From the NCBI GenBank assembly GCA_047621345.1, contig JBLHLW010000007.1, forward strand, positions 1 to 64,000: 64,000 bases of DNA, written 5' to 3'. Under the pieces are notes generated by a model. The model searched no databases and was not told where the DNA came from. It worked only from the letters and a program-made list of their open reading frames with translations. Below are positions 37,402 through 45,616 of this stretch, one piece after another (position 1 is the first letter of the stretch; each line of letters begins with the position of its first letter). This stretch comes from Actimicrobium sp047621345 (GTDB taxonomy: Bacteria; Pseudomonadota; Gammaproteobacteria; Burkholderiales; Burkholderiaceae_D). A program made the translations under genes and the position numbers.

Positions 37402-38282
37402 GCTACGCGCTGATTTCACAACTGCAAAAGAAGGCCGTCTCCGTTGAGCAAAGTTGCCGGGTGTTGTCGGTCAGCCGCGCCGGCTATTACAGCGCCCAGT
37501 CCCGTCCTGCCAAACCGCTTTTATGCAAGGTTGGCGTGCACCTGAAGGCCGCTTTCACCGCAAGCCAGCACAGCTACGGCAGCAGGCGTCTGGTCAGCGC
37601 CCTGGCGGCACAAGGCATTGAAATTGGCCGCTACAAGGCACGCAGTCTGATGCGCCGGGCTGGCCTCAAGCCGGTCTGGAAGCGCAAGTTCATTCACACC
37701 ACCGACAGCAATCACAACCTGCCGATTGCCGAAAATATCTTGGCGCGGCAGTTCAATCCGGACGCGCCCAATATTGCCTTCGTGACCGACATTACCTATA
37801 TTCGAACAGGTACTGGTTGGCTGTATCTGGCGATGGTACTTGACCTGTTCTCGCGCAAAATAGTGGGCTGGGCGATGGCACCGAGCATGCCTGCCGAACT
37901 GGTCTGCGAGGCGCTCCAGATGGCCATTGCCCAGCGCCGTCCGGCACCAGGATTAATCGTCCATAGCGACCGTGGCAGCCAATACGCCAGCAAGCAATAT
38001 CAGGCACTTCTGACCGAGCAAGGCTTCGTCTGCAGCATGAGCCGTCGCGCAAATTGCTGGGACAACGCAGTGGCAGAACGCTTCTTCCTGAACCTCAAAA
38101 TGGAGCGGGTCTGGCAACGTACTTATGCCAATCAGGCAGAAGCAAAAAATGACGTCACCGACTACATCGTCGGTTTCTACAACTGCACCAGATTGCATTC
38201 CGTATTGGGCAATCTGTCGCCCTCCGCCTTCGAGCGGAAAATGGCGGTAAAAAAACCTATCGCTGTGTCTGAATTTACTTGA
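37398..38282 (+). CDS. IS3-family transposase OrfB (DDE integrase)
   Basis: This 294-residue rve-type integrase has the full catalytic triad: Asp131 (FVTDITYI), Asp191 (HSDRGSQY) and Glu227 (NAVAERFF), with 35 residues between the second Asp and the Glu, as in IS3 elements. The N-terminus carries the HTH_21-like SYGSRRLVSALA and MRRAGLKPVW. A GTG start overlaps the orfA stop. The gene is intact, so the element may still be active. Confidence 0.95.
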   Translation: MSYALISQLQKKAVSVEQSCRVLSVSRAGYYSAQSRPAKPLLCKVGVHLKAAFTASQHSYGSRRLVSALAAQGIEIGRYKARSLMRRAGLKPVWKRKFIHTTDSNHNLPIAENILARQFNPDAPNIAFVTDITYIRTGTGWLYLAMVLDLFSRKIVGWAMAPSMPAELVCEALQMAIAQRRPAPGLIVHSDRGSQYASKQYQALLTEQGFVCSMSRRANCWDNAVAERFFLNLKMERVWQRTYANQAEAKNDVTDYIVGFYNCTRLHSVLGNLSPSAFERKMAVKKPIAVSEFT

Positions 38283-38290
38283 CCACTACA

Positions 38291-39028
38291 GTTCTTGATG
38301 GCGCGGAAAAGGGCACCGGCCTTGTCGGTGTCGTGGCCCGCTGCTAATAAATACAACTCAATCTGTTCGGCAGTGCCGGGGTGTAGTGGGATGTACCGGA
38401 TTTTCGCGCCCTTGCCATGGACTTGCAGGTGCATCACGCCACGCCGTTGTTGCAGATCGCCGGTTGTCAACCGGCACAATTCGGCCCGGCGCAAGCCGTG
38501 ATAGAGCAGGGTGGACAGAATGGCGCGGTCGCGCATTCCACGCAGGGTGGTCATGTCGGGGATCGCCAGCAGTGCTCTTGCCTGGTGATCGCCGATGGCC
38601 GGTGTCTTACCTTCGGTGCTGTCAACCTTCGGGCGCTTGACGCCCTTGACCGGATTGCTGTCGACCGCATTGGTTTCGCACAGATATTCAAACAGAGAGG
38701 AGAGGGCGGCGAGTTTGCGGCGGATCGTCGCGCTGCTCAATGCGCGCTGTTCCAGGTCTTTACGCCAAGCCAGTAAATGTGCGCGCTTGACGTTACGGAA
38801 CTGGTCGGGATCGGCGATCCCGGTAAAGGTCATGAATTCGGTCAAATCGCTCTGGTAGGCGCGCCGGGTTTGCGGGTTGGCGATGTTGGCAAACCATGTT
38901 GCCGCGCACGGCACGTCTGCCAATTGCTGGAACTGTTCCGCCGTGAGTACGACATGAGCTGATGCCGCTGCACCTGTTGCCAACGTGGATGGAGGCAGCG
39001 TGTCCTCCATCACTCCGAACTCTGCCAT
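38291..39028 (-). pseudogene. Tyrosine recombinase truncated by the IS3 element
   Basis: The frame encodes an N-terminal SAM-like domain (NPQTRRAYQSDLTEFMTFTG) and the first half of the catalytic domain, with Arg in YHGLRRAELCRL and Lys in HGKGAKIRYIPLHP. It stops being recombinase-like at ALFRAIKN, exactly where the IS3 right end begins, so the HxxR and Tyr boxes are lost. The missing half is not on the other side of the IS. Its start overlaps the HEPN gene by 19 bases, so it was the third gene of that operon. Confidence 0.85.
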
Positions 39029-39441
39029 GCCTGGGCCGCCGCAATTAATGCGTCGACATGGTCGATCAGTTCGGCGACGAACCCGGCCGTGACATCCAGG
39101 TCGCCTTCATACTCGGCAAGGTTACGTTTGTTGTGTGCCTGATTGAGCAGCAACCATTGAGCCGGAGTGAATCCCAGTGTGTGCTCCAGACACTGGAAGA
39201 CCAGATAGCGATTGTCGCTACGGTATCCATGACTCCGTAGTGCGGAGAGTGCGGCAGCATGCGCCGCATTGTAAGCAAGGTCAAAGCGGCTTTCCAGCGC
39301 GAGCGTCGTTTGTCGTGCATCGCGCAGGCGCACGGTGGCCGAACGCAGTAAGCCTGCGCGTTCCCGAGCGTCAGGTGGTTCCGCCTTCAGTTTTCCGATC
39401 CGCGCCAGATTCGCCAGCGCTGCCAAGTGAGGAGAAGTCAT
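39010..39441 (-). CDS. HEPN-domain protein (probable toxin partner of MNT)
   Basis: The 143-residue all-helical protein resembles HEPN proteins that pair with minimal nucleotidyltransferases; the region LLNQAHNKRNLAEYEGDLDV is the recognisable core. In HepT-type toxins the catalytic motif is RNxxxH; here it reads R106-N-L-A-E-Y111, with Tyr in place of His, so RNase activity is doubtful. It overlaps the upstream HTH-MNT gene by 71 bases, yet its own AGGA eight bases before the ATG supports this start. It is co-transcribed with that gene and the recombinase. HEPN/MNT pairs are known toxin-antitoxin modules, in which MNT modifies or neutralises HEPN. Confidence 0.7.
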   Translation of the reverse strand: MTSPHLAALANLARIGKLKAEPPDARERAGLLRSATVRLRDARQTTLALESRFDLAYNAAHAAALSALRSHGYRSDNRYLVFQCLEHTLGFTPAQWLLLNQAHNKRNLAEYEGDLDVTAGFVAELIDHVDALIAAAQAWQSSE

Positions 39442-40012
39442 GTTCGGATCCTTTGATAAAGATTTTTGGTTGTTCCAGTACCCGCATCATGAAGGCGGCA
39501 CCGTCACTCACGCGCTGGGTGAATTCGTCTGCCGTGTAATACGTTGGATTGATGATCCGGCCTAATTGGACTTGGGCCGGCAACAGTGCTTCGAGCAGCG
39601 CGGTATGGGATGGCAACGTGCCGACCACCATCAAATCGATATCGCTGGCGGCATGCTCGGTGCCCTTGGCCATTGATCCGTATACAAAAGCCAATTGCAC
39701 ATCGGACCACAGCGGTTGAAGCGCATCGTGAAGGACATCGGCAACACCAAAGGTTTTGAGAACAAGAGAACGTAGCTCTGAAAAAATTGGTGCATCAGAA
39801 TTGGCCTGGTAGTGCTTTTGGTTGCCGACGCGCCGCACGGTTACCAAGCCGCTGGATTCCAATCGTGCCAATTCGCGCTGGACCGCACCGGAACCAGACC
39901 CGGCCAGCCCAATGATTTCATTGCCGTAGAACGAACGTTGCGCCTGGCCAAAGAGAAGTGCCAGCACCCGTTGCTGCGTCTTTGTAAATAGTGTGTCTGC
40001 ATAAGTACCCAT
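39371..40012 (-). CDS. Winged-helix / minimal nucleotidyltransferase fusion (MNT antitoxin-like)
   Basis: The 213-residue protein joins an N-terminal winged helix-turn-helix (FYGNEIIGLAGSGSGAVQRE, LARLESSGLVTVRRVGNQKH) to a pol-beta-type nucleotidyltransferase with GSMAKG near residue 112 and the metal pair D124-I-D126 in ASDIDLMVVG. It is the first gene of the operon with HEPN and a recombinase. The HTH would let it autoregulate; three 21-bp-spaced palindromes upstream are good candidate sites. The start is uncertain: in-frame ATGs at 40021 and a TTG at 40033 are possible, and no clear Shine-Dalgarno was seen. Confidence 0.78.
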   Translation of the reverse strand: MGTYADTLFTKTQQRVLALLFGQAQRSFYGNEIIGLAGSGSGAVQRELARLESSGLVTVRRVGNQKHYQANSDAPIFSELRSLVLKTFGVADVLHDALQPLWSDVQLAFVYGSMAKGTEHAASDIDLMVVGTLPSHTALLEALLPAQVQLGRIINPTYYTADEFTQRVSDGAAFMMRVLEQPKIFIKGSEHDFSSLGSAGESGADRKTEGGTT

Positions 40013-40026
40013 GGCAGGCATGATAT

Positions 40027-40041
40027 TACCCAAAACAGGTA
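40027..40041. promoter_or_regulatory. Operator-like half-palindrome next to the HTH-MNT start
   Basis: TACCC-AAAAC-AGGTA has the same 5-5-5 layout as the three operators further upstream, with a weaker right arm. It lies at the start of the HTH-MNT gene, where a bound repressor could block initiation. Confidence 0.35.
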
Positions 40042-40105
40042 TTTACTAATCAATTTTGCGTTGCCGACCTTTTATTTTAAAAAAGACACTTTCTTGGAAA
40101 GGTAG

Positions 40106-40162
40106 AACCCATTAAGGGTACTAATATACCTTTATCGGGGTTTATCTAACCCATATAGGGTT
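40106..40162. promoter_or_regulatory. Three 15-bp palindromes in exact 21-bp register
   Basis: The units are AACCC-ATTAA-GGGTA (40106), TACCT-TTATC-GGGGT (40127) and AACCC-ATATA-GGGTT (40148). Each is 15 bases with 6-base spacers, so starts are exactly 21 bp apart, two helical turns, placing bound dimers on one face of the DNA. They lie about 95-150 bases upstream of the HTH-MNT start in AT-rich DNA. Likely ligand is the winged-helix domain of that protein. Confidence 0.55.
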
Positions 40163-40233
40163 TTATTGGAGATTTTATGTTGTTTCGACAGCCCTTAAGC
40201 GCCAACGCAACTTTGCTATTGATAACGCTTAGC

Positions 40234-40295
40234 GTTTATCTGTCGCCATGGAGGCGCTAGTTGAGGGTGCAGGCGCTAAATAGCGGCAGATAAAC
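40234..40295. repeat. Imperfect hairpin near the end of the IS91-type element
   Basis: GTTTATCTGTCGC pairs with GCGGCAGATAAAC (one mismatch) across a 36-base loop that contains two copies of AGGCGCTA. It lies 260 bases beyond the 3' end of the IS91-type transposase gene; hairpins mark the termination end of IS91-like rolling-circle elements, so this may be that end. The rest of 40163-40553 holds no gene I can support. Confidence 0.35.
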
Positions 40296-40553
40296 CGTGT
40301 TGGACTGAACCGTCACCTGCAAAAGTGGCAATAGGGGATTGAAAGAACCGCGCAGTTCATCCGGTCGGACCATGAGCCGGCTGGGGTTGACGACATACGA
40401 AAGTGAATCGCCGAAATGGCAGAAAAAATTTGCTCAGGGTGCCAGGCAAGTCAGTTTGAAATTTTTGCAGATCATTGCGCGGGTGATAGGCAACCTGATC
40501 CAGAACACGTCCAGATAACCGGTGAACTGGTTTCGTTGGCAGCCGCCGATGCA

Positions 40554-41750
40554 TCACGGTGGCCCCCGGCTTTGCGTCGTGATCATGCTACCGGGGGATG
40601 GCAACTGCGCGCCCCCCGCTAGTGTCGCAACGACATGCAGCGTCCCTAGTTTGCAATGCGGACACTGCAAGACGTCGATTCTGGCTACCCGCGCCATGAA
40701 TCCCTGCGCCGATTCCACTGCCTGAAGGTCGATGGCAGGCATCTGCAAGGCCAGTCGTGCCGCATTGAGCTTGATCTTTTTGCAAGCCGAAGCCAGGATC
40801 CCATAGTGGCGAATACGTTTAATACCGCTGGGTAGTACATGCATGAGGAAGCGTCGAACAAATTCGGTGCCATCCAGTCTTTCCAAACGTTTCGCTCCCT
40901 TGTCGTTGGCACGAACCATGAAAGCCACTTCGTTCTTCATGACGGCGCGTATTCGCTCGTTGCTGATCGCCGTACGATGTGTGTACCGGCTAAGGTACTC
41001 CAGCACCTGAGCCGGACCTCCCAGCGGGGTCTTGGCATAGACTACCCAGTCATGTTTGTAGAGCTGCCTTTGTCTTGCGCGCCAAGTGGCATCCTGACTT
41101 TGCGGGTCGTGTTCGATCTGGCCGTCATTGTGCGCGATCGCCAGCGCGGCCATGAATTTCCCCCGAAAAACCTTGGACAGCGCATGGACAGGAAACAAGA
41201 AGTCCGGTTTGCGTGCGGGTGTCACCCAATGACCATCTTTGGCAAGTACGCCGCAGGCCATCACTGCGTGCAGATGAATATGGCGCTGCAAATTCTGCGT
41301 CCAGGTGTGGAGCACCAGGCTGAATGCAGGTGTGCCATCGGCATGCTTCATCCACTTCCCATTGGCAGCAAACTCCTGCAGCGTTTGTGCCGTGCAGGCA
41401 AACAAGGTGTCAATGACCCAGCGCGTGTGCACGCTATACAAACCTTTGAGATCATGAGGCAGGGTAAAGACCAAATGAGCGTAAGGGACGGTCAGCACTT
41501 CTGCCAGACGGCCTTGCAGCCAAGTGTCTTTGGCCCGTGCACCACATTGCGGGCAATGCCGGTTTCGGCACGAGTGATATTGCCAATGACGATATTCACA
41601 GGCGTTGCATGCCATCTGCTGTCCTCCGAGCGCAGCGGTGCGACACGCAACAATGCCTCGCCAGGCTTTCGCCTGAGGCGTATTCAAGGTGTGCTTTGTC
41701 AAATAGGCTGGTCCATGCTGCCGCAGCACATCGGCCAATGTGGCGGCCAT
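40554..41750 (-). CDS. IS91-family rolling-circle transposase
   Basis: This 398-residue HUH transposase has an N-terminal zinc-finger-like cluster (CNACEYRHWQYHSCRNRHCP), the HUH motif in RHIHLHAVMACG and the two-tyrosine motif YLSRY near LEYLSRYTHRTAIS. The C-terminus again has a CPHC cluster. IS91-type elements move by single-strand rolling-circle transfer. The gene follows a frameshifted tyrosine recombinase by 12 bases on the same strand, a combination found in a subgroup of IS91-like elements. The transposase itself appears intact. Confidence 0.92.
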   Translation of the reverse strand: MAATLADVLRQHGPAYLTKHTLNTPQAKAWRGIVACRTAALGGQQMACNACEYRHWQYHSCRNRHCPQCGARAKDTWLQGRLAEVLTVPYAHLVFTLPHDLKGLYSVHTRWVIDTLFACTAQTLQEFAANGKWMKHADGTPAFSLVLHTWTQNLQRHIHLHAVMACGVLAKDGHWVTPARKPDFLFPVHALSKVFRGKFMAALAIAHNDGQIEHDPQSQDATWRARQRQLYKHDWVVYAKTPLGGPAQVLEYLSRYTHRTAISNERIRAVMKNEVAFMVRANDKGAKRLERLDGTEFVRRFLMHVLPSGIKRIRHYGILASACKKIKLNAARLALQMPAIDLQAVESAQGFMARVARIDVLQCPHCKLGTLHVVATLAGGAQLPSPGSMITTQSRGPP

Positions 41751-41762
41751 GGCGATTCGACC

Positions 41763-42660
41763 TCAGGGGCTCGGCTGTACCGGTGAGATCGGAGGTAGCT
41801 GCGACAAGAGTGCCATTGCCGCATTACCTGCGTGATTGCCCGGTCGCGCCATGGATAAATAACGGCTGGTGGTATTCAGATGCGCATGCCCCATCATCGT
41901 ACTGATGCTATTGAGATCGACACCGGACTCCAGCAAGTGAGTAGCAAAACAGTGTCGTAGCACGTGGATACCACCTACTTTGGTAATGCCAGCAGCGGTG
42001 CGGGAAGTGTAGTAATAGTACTGGCCGCTACCGCAATTTAACGGCTGAAAAGGATGACGGCGTCCCGGAAATAGCCAGTCGCTCGCCTTGGCACCGACCC
42101 GGCAGGTATGCCAATACAAACGCAATTGGTCAAGCAGGTCTGGCATGAGAATACTGTAGCGATCCTTTCCCCCTTTGCCATTGACGACACGAATGCACAT
42201 GCGGTCAGGTGCAGAGTCAATGTCGCAACCGCGCAGATGACACAGTTCGTTCAACCGCAATCCGCTGGCGTAGGCCGTCATCAAGAATGTGCGTGCTTTC
42301 ACTGACATAGGAACGTTCAGCAATGCAGCCACCTCGGTACGTGACAACAGTTCCGGCAATTGTTGTGGGCAGCGACCCAGCGGGATCTTCACGCGCCGTT
42401 CGGCTCCGCCTAGCACATCGCACATCGCACATCAGAAATCGGATGGTGGAAGAGGTGATGTTGATAGTGGAATGTGACCGGTGGCGTACCTGAATCAGGT
42501 GCAGCAAATAACCTTGGATTTGTTCGTCGCTCAGTAATTCCGGGCTGTCGTCGTAAAACTGCGCCATTTGCTTGATGGCGGTGAGATAGGTCCATCGCGT
42601 GCGCTCAGCGAAGCCGCGAAGAACCATCGCGTTGATCATGCGCTCACGAAGAGGGGTCAT
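41763..42660 (-). pseudogene. Element-borne tyrosine recombinase, frameshifted
   Basis: The N-terminal part starts MTPLRERMINAMVLRGFAER (AAGGA precedes the ATG) and the C-terminal part carries the catalytic boxes: Arg in YASGLRLNELCHL, Lys in NGKGGKDRYSIL, HxxR in HVLRHCFATHLL, HAHLNTTSRY with the Tyr. The two halves lie in different frames joined at a triple 7-base repeat. Removing one repeat unit restores one continuous frame of about 297 codons. It belongs to the IS91-type element. Confidence 0.85.
42413..42433. repeat. Threefold 7-bp tandem repeat causing the recombinase frameshift
   Basis: GCACATC occurs three times in a row. Two copies would keep the recombinase in frame across FLMCDVLGGAERRV; three copies shift it. 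This is the footprint of a slipped-strand duplication. Confidence 0.85.
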
Positions 42661-43208
42661 GAAAATTTCCTTGAAAGGAGGTGGCAATCTTCGTGCCCAA
42701 AAGTTCATCCAGAAGTTCGCCAGCGCAGACGCTACGTGAAGTCGGCAACGCCACGAAGTGGTGCCTCTGCGCGCTGGGGCCTTCCACTGCGTGAGCGGTT
42801 TAGTTCAACCTGTTTTATCAATACTAAAAGTGCAGAAATAAAAAAATTGTCAAAAGATCAATAAATCAGAAAACCAAATCGAAAATTTTTTCATATATCC
42901 ATAAATGGTAGTTGAAATCGATTTTTATTACTTTTTCACTGAAAAGTTTTATCGTTGCTTCCAAAATCAGGGGTTCTACGCCCCCCCAAATTTTTTTAGA
43001 ATGGCACCATAAAAGGTAACCGTTCAGACCTCGGTTACTAGCAGTTGACTCACCGGCAATGAAGGCAAAGCCGGTGCTATCGATACGCATGCAAAATGGG
43101 ATATCACACTAATTCAGGGAGATCCTTAACTTGGGTGGATTGGTTCGAGTTCCACTGGAAACGGCATAGAGCCTGCCTATGCCGACGCCAAAATGTATGG
43201 AGCCTGAT
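42661..43208. other. Non-coding junction between IS91-type element and acyl-CoA cluster
   Basis: The first 130 bases hold a short inverted repeat (GCCAC-GAA-GTGG) and presumably the 5' end of the IS91-type element. From 42820 to 43000 the DNA is AT-rich and includes homopolymer runs (C8 near 42982, T8 near 42993). A 74-codon minus-strand frame at 42866-43090 has no domain I recognise. The phrase GGTTCTACGCCCCCC here recurs with one change near 48770. Confidence 0.4.
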
Positions 43209-43871
43209 ATGAATCACACCTATCGCATCGTCCGTAGTGGGGACAGCCGGTCGTTTCCGGCTGACCATCCGTTCCTTGTTCAGGCCAATGCGCAGGCTAC
43301 AGCCGTGGCCTACCTGGGCGTGGGCAGTGGCGCCGCCTTCGCGACAGCCCCAGCGGCACCCGATGCCGCATTTGTTGCCATCGAGCGGGGTAATGAATGC
43401 CTAGGCATCCACGCCGGCGAGCGGCACGACGGCAGCACGACCAATGTGGTCGGCTTTGCGCGTTTTCGGCTCGGCGACGCGGAACCCAGTGCGCTGGTGG
43501 AACTGGTACGACAGGTTTCGACATCGGTGCAAGCGCTGGCCGCAGCCAAGAGTGCGTTCGAAGCTGCCGGTCTGGTGGTAGCAGTATGCAATGATTTCCC
43601 TGGCCGTATAGTCAACCGGCTGGTCCGCCCCTACTACAATGCTGCTCTGCGCCGGCTTGATGAACAGCTCGCCACCAGTGACGACATGGATACGACGTTG
43701 CGCCTGGGGCTGGGCTATCCGGAGGGGCCGATCGCGCTGCTGCGCCGCACGGGACTGGCGCAGCACTACGAGGTCAGCCAGGCGTTGTATGAGGCGCTAG
43801 GCCAGGAACCCTACGCGCCAGCACGCGCAGCCCAGGTCGCGCATGCGCGCAAGACAGCGGACGATGCCTGA
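43209..43871 (+). CDS. 3-hydroxyacyl-CoA dehydrogenase-like protein, C-terminal domain only
   Basis: The 220-residue protein ends in a clear 3HCDH C-terminal domain: CNDFPGRIVNRLVRPYYNAA, then the acidic loop TSDDMDTTLRLGLGYPEGPI. The first 115 residues lack a normal NAD-binding GxGxxG start and look like a degenerate or different domain. It is therefore not a standard HbdA/FadB-type enzyme. GGAG precedes the ATG. The stop overlaps the CoA-transferase start in TGATG, so the two act together, probably in acyl-CoA degradation. In Burkholderiales such proteins sit near CaiB-type genes. Confidence 0.75.
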   Translation: MNHTYRIVRSGDSRSFPADHPFLVQANAQATAVAYLGVGSGAAFATAPAAPDAAFVAIERGNECLGIHAGERHDGSTTNVVGFARFRLGDAEPSALVELVRQVSTSVQALAAAKSAFEAAGLVVAVCNDFPGRIVNRLVRPYYNAALRRLDEQLATSDDMDTTLRLGLGYPEGPIALLRRTGLAQHYEVSQALYEALGQEPYAPARAAQVAHARKTADDA

Positions 43872-45007
43872 TGCAACCGCTTAAGGGAATCAAAGTCCTC
43901 GACTTCAGCACGCTGCTACCCGGCCCGATGGCCACGTTACTGCTAGCCGAGGCCGGCGCAGAGGTGCTGAAAATCGAGCGTCCCGGTAGTGGCGACGACA
44001 TGCGCGGGTACACGCCAAAATTTGGCCACGACAGCGTCAACTTTTCATTGCTCAACCGCGGCAAGAAATCCATTGCAATCGACCTCAAGTCGGCTTCGGA
44101 GCGCGCCCGGCTGGAGGCGCTGCTGCGCGAGGCCGACGTACTGGTCGAGCAATTCCGTCCAGGCGTGATGCAGCGGCTCGGGCTGGACTACGACACTGTT
44201 GCGCGCATGAATCCACGCATCATCTACTGCTCGATTACCGGCTACGGCCAGACCGGTCCGATGGCCGGTGTCGCCGCGCACGACCTCAATTACCTGGCCG
44301 AGTCCGGTATGCTCGGACTCAGTCGCGGCGCCGATGGTGCGCCGGTGCTGCCGCCGGCGTTAATTGCCGACATCGGCGGCGGCGCCTATCCGGCCGTGAT
44401 GAACATCCTGCTGGCGCTGCAGAACCGCACACAGACGGGGTTGGGCTGCCATCTTGATGTGGCCATGGCAGACAATCTGTTTGCCTTCATGTATTGGGGG
44501 TTGGGCAGTGGGTGGGCCACCGGACAATGGCCTGCACCCGGTGCCGAGCTGGTCACCGGCGGCACGCCGCGCTATCAGATCTACCGCACCAGCGATGATC
44601 GTTACCTTGCCGCCGCGCCGCTGGAAGACAAGTTCTGGAATACCTTCATCGAACTGATCGGCCTGCGCCACGAGATGCTGTCGACGGATAATGCAGAAAT
44701 CATCCGCCAGGTTGCGTCCATCATTGTGCAACACCCTGCAAGCCATTGGAGGGACCGGTTCAAGGATCGCGACGTCTGCTGTGTCGTCGTCGCCGATCTC
44801 GAGGAAGCGGTCAACAACCCCCACTTCATCGAACGCGGCTTGTTTCGCGACATGCTGCAGGATGAAAACGGCCGCACCATCCCCGCACTGCCGATCCCGA
44901 TCTGCGCTGCTTTGCGCAGCTCCGCGCCGGCGGCGGCACCTGCATTGGGGGACGCCAATGACATGCTCCCCAAAGGGCAGAGTCAAGAACCGAGTGCAGT
45001 ACGTTAA
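43871..45007 (+). CDS. Class III CoA-transferase (CaiB/BaiF family)
   Basis: This 378-residue protein begins LKGIKVLDFSTLLPGPMATL, the class III CoA-transferase signature, with GYGQTGPMAGVAAHDLNYLA and the probable catalytic Asp in GCHLDVAMADNL. Family members move CoA between carboxylic acids or racemise alpha-methylacyl-CoA (HAMDNYA-like sequences); the substrate is unknown here. It is translationally coupled to the 3HCDH-like gene. The 3' end abuts IS30 debris, but the C-terminus looks complete. Confidence 0.88.
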   Translation: MQPLKGIKVLDFSTLLPGPMATLLLAEAGAEVLKIERPGSGDDMRGYTPKFGHDSVNFSLLNRGKKSIAIDLKSASERARLEALLREADVLVEQFRPGVMQRLGLDYDTVARMNPRIIYCSITGYGQTGPMAGVAAHDLNYLAESGMLGLSRGADGAPVLPPALIADIGGGAYPAVMNILLALQNRTQTGLGCHLDVAMADNLFAFMYWGLGSGWATGQWPAPGAELVTGGTPRYQIYRTSDDRYLAAAPLEDKFWNTFIELIGLRHEMLSTDNAEIIRQVASIIVQHPASHWRDRFKDRDVCCVVVADLEEAVNNPHFIERGLFRDMLQDENGRTIPALPIPICAALRSSAPAAAPALGDANDMLPKGQSQEPSAVR

Positions 45008-45600
45008 TGGATCGTAGCCGATCCGGCCAGTTTCATATTGTCGATGATCTCGCTATAGACTTCGAACCGACCTTGATAGTCGAGCACTTTGCATGGTCGG
45101 GTATTCATCTGGAAAACAATGGGGTCGAGATCGCCCTGCGTCAGGTGCGACAGATACGTGCCCTTGGGCATGTACTGGGGTAGCAATCCGTTGGTATTTT
45201 CGTTGCTACCGCGCTACCAGCGGCTCTACGGATCACAGAAGTAGACGCTAACGCCAGTGTGTGCTGTCTATTCGCGGTGCCAGCTCATCTCGCGGCCATG
45301 GTCATAGGTAATCGTCTGGCGCAACGGCGCGGCAACTCGATTGAGGGCCACCGTAAAGTCCGCCAATGCCAATGCCGACGCAGCGCTGGCGTCAGGCATG
45401 CGCGCCAGTATCACCAGACGGGTGGTGCGTTCTACCAGCGTCCCAACCGCCGAACGATTGAAGGCACCCTTGATCAAATCGGCTTCCCAGCGCCCGGGAA
45501 TCAACCGGTCGGCCACTTCCGGCGGGCGAATGTGCAGGTCCTGCATCTCGGGGATGCCGCCACGCCGGTCTGCGCCACGTGAACGCGGGCGGTGCGTGTC
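45008..45600 (-). pseudogene. IS30-family transposase remnant
   Basis: Reading on the minus strand, RRGGIPEMQDLHIRPPEVAD and RLIPGRWEADLIKGAFNRSA lead to TYDHGREM, then after stop codons VYFCDP-stop-SRW-stop-RGSNENTNGLL and MPKGTYLSHLTQGDLD. These are the Asp, Asp and Glu regions of IS30 transposases. Several stops and shifts, and the missing N-terminal HTH, make it a dead copy. It separates the CoA-transferase gene from a helicase fragment. Confidence 0.85.
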
Positions 45601-45616
45601 CTTTCTCTGGCGCGGG

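Larger units (their letters stand above)
37040..38290 (+). mobile_element. IS3-family insertion sequence, complete copy
   Basis: The element has the inverted ends TGTAGTGGTC at the left and GACCACTACA at the right; similarity continues inward through the GCAGACAC / GTGTCTGAAT region. It encodes orfA and orfB with a 4-base overlap. The flanks show no 3-bp target duplication (AAC left, GTT right). It lies between cdiI and a truncated recombinase gene, so it marks a rearrangement junction. A decayed second copy lies at 59397. Confidence 0.9.

Noticed and set aside
42866..43090. A 74-codon minus-strand frame in AT-rich junction DNA
   Set aside because: No domain or ribosome site was found, and the surroundings contain homopolymer runs, so coding is unsupported.
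45341..45616. N-terminal 92 codons of the open frame that ends in the helicase fragment
   Set aside because: This part is antisense to the IS30 remnant, which is recognisable in several boxes; only the part after 45617 matches helicases.
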